Shown here one piece after another: positions 60,222 through 64,000 of a stretch of DNA of 64,000 bases. The position numbers were made by a program, and so were the translations under genes. The notes under the pieces are model-generated. The model did no database searches. It was not told the DNA's origin and saw only the letters and a list, made by a program, of their open reading frames with translations. Position 1 is the stretch's first letter, and every line of letters begins with the position of its first letter. This stretch comes from Dethiosulfatibacter aminovorans DSM 17477 (GTDB taxonomy: Bacteria > Bacillota > Clostridia > Tissierellales > Dethiosulfatibacteraceae): positions 1-64,000 of the forward strand of contig NZ_FQZL01000016.1 in NCBI RefSeq assembly GCF_900142005.1, read 5' to 3'.

Positions 60222-61283
60222 TTATACGTATACCTTCTCCACATACTCAGATGTGAATGCCTTAAGAAGACTTCCATAGGTAAGCTTGAACTTCACTGTG
60301 TCCCCAAGCCTGTAACTATCTCCTGCTGCAGACATGTCAAGGATAAGGTGGTCAGAACTTGCTCCTATGACGTCTATCCTTGCATCAACGGATATCAGTC
60401 CCTCGGGATCAATATCCTGTCTTCCTATTGCACATATTGCCCTTTTCATGATTCCCTTGTCCTCAAATTCAGGATGATTGCCGAATGCATCCATCCCAAG
60501 CTCTCCTATTGGCAGCGAGGGCTTTTCCTTCAGCTCAATTATCTGAGCCTCAAGGACGAAGGTGTCGTCATGGGTATCGGGGATTCTGTTTCCATAGGTT
60601 GTTTCTCTTCCAAGAACAAAGGCTTCGCCGATTCTCAGCATGTTGACGTCCTCGGGCATCCTGTTTTCATCGATGAGGTACAGGGAGCTTGAGTTGCCTC
60701 CGGACACAAGGTCTATTGTTACATGGTATTCCTTTTCAATTGCTTTCTTGAGATTTATCAGCTTGTTAAGGTTCTTTTCAGTCGGCAAAACCCCTCCGTA
60801 ACAGGTAAGGTTTGTGCCTATTCCCTTAAGCTGGATGTTTTTAAGTTCAAGAATCTTTCCTGCAGTCTTTACAAGTTCGTTCTCGTCAAAAATGCCTTCC
60901 CTCAAGTCTCCAAGGTCAGCCATGAGAATAATCTTGTGTACCTTACCCTGTTCTCCTGCAACCTTGTCAATTGCCTTGATTGTTTCATATTCCGAGTTCA
61001 AGGATACGTCGCAGTATCTTACAACATCCTCAACTTCCGACATCATGGGAAGTCTCAGCATGTACTTCTGGATCTCAATCCCTTCAAACTTCTTCAGGTT
61101 TTGTATTCTCGAATCCGCAAGATAGGTGACTCCGCCGTTTATCATTGCATCGGTGATCTTGCTGTCTGCACAGAAGACCTTGGTCACTCCCGCCACCCAG
61201 ATGTTTCTTGCCGAACACTTGCTTGATATTACATCAACATTTTCTTCAATTTTCTTTAAATCTATCAGTATTCTTGGATACAT
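60222..61283 (-). CDS. orr: Ornithine racemase
   Basis: A PLP enzyme of the alanine racemase N-terminal fold that converts L- to D-ornithine, the substrate of ornithine 4,5-aminomutase. The 353-residue product has RILIDLKKIEENV at the start, the likely PLP lysine in VAGVTKVFCADSKI, ILMADLGDLREG, and LVSGGNSSSLYLI with the phosphate-binding Gly-Asn-Ser. In Clostridium sticklandii the orr (or-4) gene likewise follows oraE and or-3. AGGAGAG precedes the ATG. Same operon as the two genes upstream. Confidence 0.92.
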   Translation of the reverse strand: MYPRILIDLKKIEENVDVISSKCSARNIWVAGVTKVFCADSKITDAMINGGVTYLADSRIQNLKKFEGIEIQKYMLRLPMMSEVEDVVRYCDVSLNSEYETIKAIDKVAGEQGKVHKIILMADLGDLREGIFDENELVKTAGKILELKNIQLKGIGTNLTCYGGVLPTEKNLNKLINLKKAIEKEYHVTIDLVSGGNSSSLYLIDENRMPEDVNMLRIGEAFVLGRETTYGNRIPDTHDDTFVLEAQIIELKEKPSLPIGELGMDAFGNHPEFEDKGIMKRAICAIGRQDIDPEGLISVDARIDVIGASSDHLILDMSAAGDSYRLGDTVKFKLTYGSLLKAFTSEYVEKVYV

Positions 61284-61296
61284 ATTAACTGCTCTC

Positions 61297-62703
61297 CTAT
61301 GCTTCCTTTGCCACCTTGTTGCTCAACAGACAGCTTGATTCCAGCTGAAGGGAATTCTCCATCAAGCCAAAGGCAGCTTCAGGGTATTCTTTTGACATTA
61401 CACCAAGGGACGCCATGATGTAGTCGTTGTCTATAAGGATTCTTGCATCCTCATTTGGATACATCTCGTTTCCCTTGCCGCTTGCCAAAGCGTTTTGTAT
61501 AATTTTAACCCTATTTGGCAGTCTTGTCAAAGCCCCTCCGGTACAAATTATATATTGAATGCTTGTCAGGTCCTTTCCTTCGGCAACCTTCTTTCTTCCT
61601 GCCGATGAATAAAGGTCCCTGAACTGACCGGCATGCCTTAAAAGTGAAGTGCATACCGCCTTTTCCGTCAGTACTTCCACGAATTCCTTCTGTCGGTCGT
61701 CTTTTGGTATAGGCATATGCCTGTCTATGAGCATTTCGACTTCGCCTGTTGTCGTTTTCATTTTCTTTGCAATATTTTCAACACCTTCGAGCTCTACAAT
61801 GTTTTTCATGTTTACATATACTCCAAGGTCGCCTTCAACAGTCCTCTTGGCCTTTGGTTCCGGACTTATAAGTATCCTGCTTATTTCCTCGGAACCTTCA
61901 GTGACGGAGTGCACGTCTGTTGTTGCACCTCCCACATCAAAGGTCACAAGGTCTCCTATCTTTTCATACAACAGCTGTGATGCAAGCATTACTGCTCCGG
62001 GAGTGGGCACTATGGACCCGTTTACAAGATCCCTTACCTTCTCCATTCCTGCAGCATGGATTATGTGTTTTTCAAACACATCCTGTATTACCTCCCTGGT
62101 AGGGGCAATATTAAGCTGATCTATCTTCGGATAGACATTGTCCACTATGAATACTTCCATGCCCGCTTCTTCGAATATCTCTCTTATTTCATCCTGGTTC
62201 TCGATGTTTCCTGCATATATGACTGGAACGTCCAAACCAAGGTCTGCGATTATTTCCGCATTATAAATGGCAGTATCCCTCTCGCCGTAGTCAACGCCTC
62301 CGGCTAGAAGGATTATGTTTGGGTTTATTTCCTTTATTTTCTTGATTTCCGTCCTTCTCAGCCTGCCGGAGGTCACCATGTGAATATTGGCTCCTGCTCC
62401 AAGGGCGGCTTCCTTTGCTGCCTTTACAGTCATGTCGTAGACAAGTCCGTGGACAGTCATTTTAAGACCTCCTGCAGCGGAGCTTGTGGCCAGGAACCTG
62501 TCATAGCTCAGGTCCTTTACTCCAAGGCTTTCCTTCATGCTTTCAAGGGCTTGTGTTAGACCAATGTTCACATCACCTTCGTAAACACTTGTAGGAGCCT
62601 GTCCCTGCCCGACAAAAATCGGGCAGGGACCTCCTATATTATTGAATCCATTTATTACAGTAGTAGTACTTCCTATTTCAGCAACTAATACATCAATTTT
62701 CAT
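61297..62703 (-). CDS. OR-3/GlmL (MutL)-like protein of the ornithine aminomutase operon
   Basis: A 468-residue ASKHA-fold ATPase-like protein related to GlmL/MutL of glutamate mutase operons, considered chaperone or reactivase candidates for coenzyme-B12 mutases. VLVAEIGSTTTVINGFN and LVTFDVGGATTDVHSV are the two phosphate loops; NPNIILLAGGVDYGERDTA and IQYIICTGGALTRLPN are further family blocks. The start is ATG 62701-62703 behind AAGGAAGG, overlapping the oraE end by 11 bases; a longer frame lies inside oraE. Gene order oraE-or3-orr copies the C. sticklandii operon. Confidence 0.9.
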   Translation of the reverse strand: MKIDVLVAEIGSTTTVINGFNNIGGPCPIFVGQGQAPTSVYEGDVNIGLTQALESMKESLGVKDLSYDRFLATSSAAGGLKMTVHGLVYDMTVKAAKEAALGAGANIHMVTSGRLRRTEIKKIKEINPNIILLAGGVDYGERDTAIYNAEIIADLGLDVPVIYAGNIENQDEIREIFEEAGMEVFIVDNVYPKIDQLNIAPTREVIQDVFEKHIIHAAGMEKVRDLVNGSIVPTPGAVMLASQLLYEKIGDLVTFDVGGATTDVHSVTEGSEEISRILISPEPKAKRTVEGDLGVYVNMKNIVELEGVENIAKKMKTTTGEVEMLIDRHMPIPKDDRQKEFVEVLTEKAVCTSLLRHAGQFRDLYSSAGRKKVAEGKDLTSIQYIICTGGALTRLPNRVKIIQNALASGKGNEMYPNEDARILIDNDYIMASLGVMSKEYPEAAFGLMENSLQLESSCLLSNKVAKEA

Positions 62704-64000
62704 TTTGCATTTCCTTCCTTTTCTTAACAAGGAATGTTGCAACATGAGCTCCTTTCGTTCCTCTTCCAAATCCTGCATCAACACCGTTCTTAACAGCGAT
62801 TTCAGGCGTTACCTGTGTTCCTCCACAAGCAATCATGATTTTGTCTCTAATTCCCTTTTCTACACAAAGATCATGTATTCTCTTCATGTTCTTGTAGTGG
62901 ATATCGTCGTGACTGATGATTGTTGAAGCAAGTATTGCATCTGCATTAAGCTCTATTGCGGCATCCACAAGCTTCTCAACAGGTACTGATGTTCCAAGGT
63001 ACTCAACATCTATACCAAATTTCTCTATTCCACCGTGCTTGATATCTATTACTTCCCTGAGACCAACGGAGTGCTCATCCTGTCCGATTGTACCTGCTAC
63101 AACCTTAAGTGGCGCCTTCTCAACTTCGTCCCACAGCTCTTCAAATCCCATTACTTCATGTTCTTCAGGTATGTCAAGATTGTCGATATCTACATCGATA
63201 TCTATCTTGCCCTTAAGCTGAACCCTGATTCCCTCTGTAGGATGAAGAACCTCAGCATGGATAACCTCAGGCTCTACCATGTTCATCTTCTTAGCAATTT
63301 CTATTGCAGCAAACTCTGCAACTCTCTTTGTTGTCGGAAGAACAAGCTCAAGAACTACTGTTCCGTCAGCAAGCCATTCCATTTCAGGCTTGATCATGTT
63401 TGAGTTTCTGTATTTTTCGTTTTCATCCATTCTCAGGTATACATTGTCGTTCTCGTCAAGCTCGTCGATGAAGATTATCTTCTCAGGTTTTTCAAATGTA
63501 CATCCGTCGATAAGGGCTGCTGGGTCCTCAGGACTTCCACCGTACTGCTCTACGTTGTTGTTTCCAAAGTGGGCAGTAACAGGTGCCATATAGTCTGCAT
63601 CTCTTTCGAATACAGTACCTACTCCAAGACCGCCTTCTATCTTTCTTCCTATTCCGTCACCGTTTCTTTCAGGATACATTCCGGAGTCAATGAAGAATCC
63701 TTTTTCAACCGCTTCATAGTATCCGCCGACTTCAAGAAGCTCTTCGAAATAAAGAACCGCTCTTTCCTTAAGCTCTCTAACCTTTTCAGGAAGGAATCCT
63801 TCAGTCTTGAGCTCTACCATTTCCATTAATCCGTCAAGTCCTACAAGAGTCTGCTTGGCATTGTCGCAGGCCTCTATGTTGTATATGTGCCAAGGCACGT
63901 TTCTTCCTTCGTCAGGAGTGATTGTAGACTGAATGTCTGCTCTTGTAAGCTTTGATATCATCATATTGAGAACGTGTGATACAGATGCCTCCCTTGATGA
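62693..64000 (-). CDS. oraE: D-ornithine 4,5-aminomutase large subunit (5' part outside window)
   Basis: C-terminal 435 residues of the adenosylcobalamin- and PLP-dependent mutase that turns D-ornithine into 2,4-diaminopentanoate. The frame runs open to the right edge; codons before the internal ATG at 63962-63964 continue the protein (SSREASVSHVLN). The cobalamin-binding domain has DEHSVG, the DxHxxG axial-ligand motif (His codon 63071-63073), with Lys 11 residues on in VIDIKHGG. In the C. sticklandii enzyme the axial His618 and PLP-binding Lys629 are exactly that far apart. MIACGGTQVTPE completes the Rossmann fold. The small subunit OraS would lie to the right. Confidence 0.95.
   Translation of the reverse strand, partial: SSREASVSHVLNMMISKLTRADIQSTITPDEGRNVPWHIYNIEACDNAKQTLVGLDGLMEMVELKTEGFLPEKVRELKERAVLYFEELLEVGGYYEAVEKGFFIDSGMYPERNGDGIGRKIEGGLGVGTVFERDADYMAPVTAHFGNNNVEQYGGSPEDPAALIDGCTFEKPEKIIFIDELDENDNVYLRMDENEKYRNSNMIKPEMEWLADGTVVLELVLPTTKRVAEFAAIEIAKKMNMVEPEVIHAEVLHPTEGIRVQLKGKIDIDVDIDNLDIPEEHEVMGFEELWDEVEKAPLKVVAGTIGQDEHSVGLREVIDIKHGGIEKFGIDVEYLGTSVPVEKLVDAAIELNADAILASTIISHDDIHYKNMKRIHDLCVEKGIRDKIMIACGGTQVTPEIAVKNGVDAGFGRGTKGAHVATFLVKKRKEMQNEN

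Noticed and set aside
1-64000. CRISPR array, tRNA or rRNA genes
   Set aside because: I looked for regularly spaced repeats and for tRNA-like or rRNA-like sequence in the gaps between genes and saw none; a covariance scan could still find a missed tRNA.

Overview
The window looks like the chromosome of an anaerobic, amino-acid-fermenting member of the Clostridia (Bacillota), of the Sedimentibacter/Tissierella kind. The evidence is a V-type ATPase operon, a coenzyme-B12 ornithine aminomutase operon of the Stickland type, a radical-SAM glutamate 2,3-aminomutase, a two-subunit Fe-S L-serine dehydratase, S-box and T-box leaders, AGGAGG-type ribosome binding sites and AT-rich intergenic DNA. The genus is an inference; no rRNA or tRNA gene was seen.

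Layout. 1-4.2 kb: a DEAD-box RNA helicase cut by the left edge and preceded by a terminator-like hairpin, a decayed small gene, an AAA ATPase with a DUF4143-like C-terminus, and a 3'-truncated group II intron. 4.2-9.3 kb: amino acid permease, M20 amidohydrolase and a large BTAD/ATPase regulator. 9.3-14.4 kb: an AT-rich accessory island with gene debris and an EcoRII/Dcm-type restriction-modification cassette (vsr convergent to HNH, Nudix, C5-methyltransferase and EcoRII-like nuclease). The methyltransferase has a ribbon-helix-helix-like N-terminus, and its own promoter is covered by two inverted repeats. The HNH gene is preceded by a possible leader peptide and terminator and carries an apparent N-terminal frameshift.

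14.4-21.2 kb: peptide-deformylase-like protein, guanylate kinase, a beta-helix carbohydrate-binding lipoprotein, amt plus a PII protein, a solitary HisA of the eukaryotic type, and a dicarboxylate/amino acid symporter. 21.2-29.8 kb: a nine-gene V-type ATPase operon (stalk H, C, I, K, F, E, A, B, D in transcription order). 29.9-32.4 kb: a NifX-like/ferredoxin-ATPase/ferredoxin-ATPase/NifX-like operon. 32.5-37.2 kb: leuS behind a T-box leader, then Nif3-like, GNAT and flavin-binding genes. 37.4-41.3 kb: tilS-hpt-ftsH. 41.4-45.4 kb: 5-formyl-THF cyclo-ligase, a secreted phosphodiester glycosidase and a TtcA-like enzyme. 45.6-48.1 kb (+ strand): small export protein, S-box-controlled metK and a DivIC-like protein. 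48.1-54.0 kb (- strand): lytic transglycosylase with SLH repeats, phospho-sugar mutase, mreB and sdaAB-sdaAA.

54.3-64 kb concerns glutamate, ornithine and arginine: eam and argC-argJ-argB on the + strand, an EamA transporter, then orr, the OR-3-like reactivase candidate and oraE (cut by the right edge) on the - strand. ArgJ makes ornithine, while the opposing operon racemizes and ferments it, so synthesis and breakdown of one metabolite sit within about 8 kb. Together with serine dehydratase, the permease, the symporter, ammonium transport/PII and an ion-pumping ATPase, this describes an organism living on amino acids.
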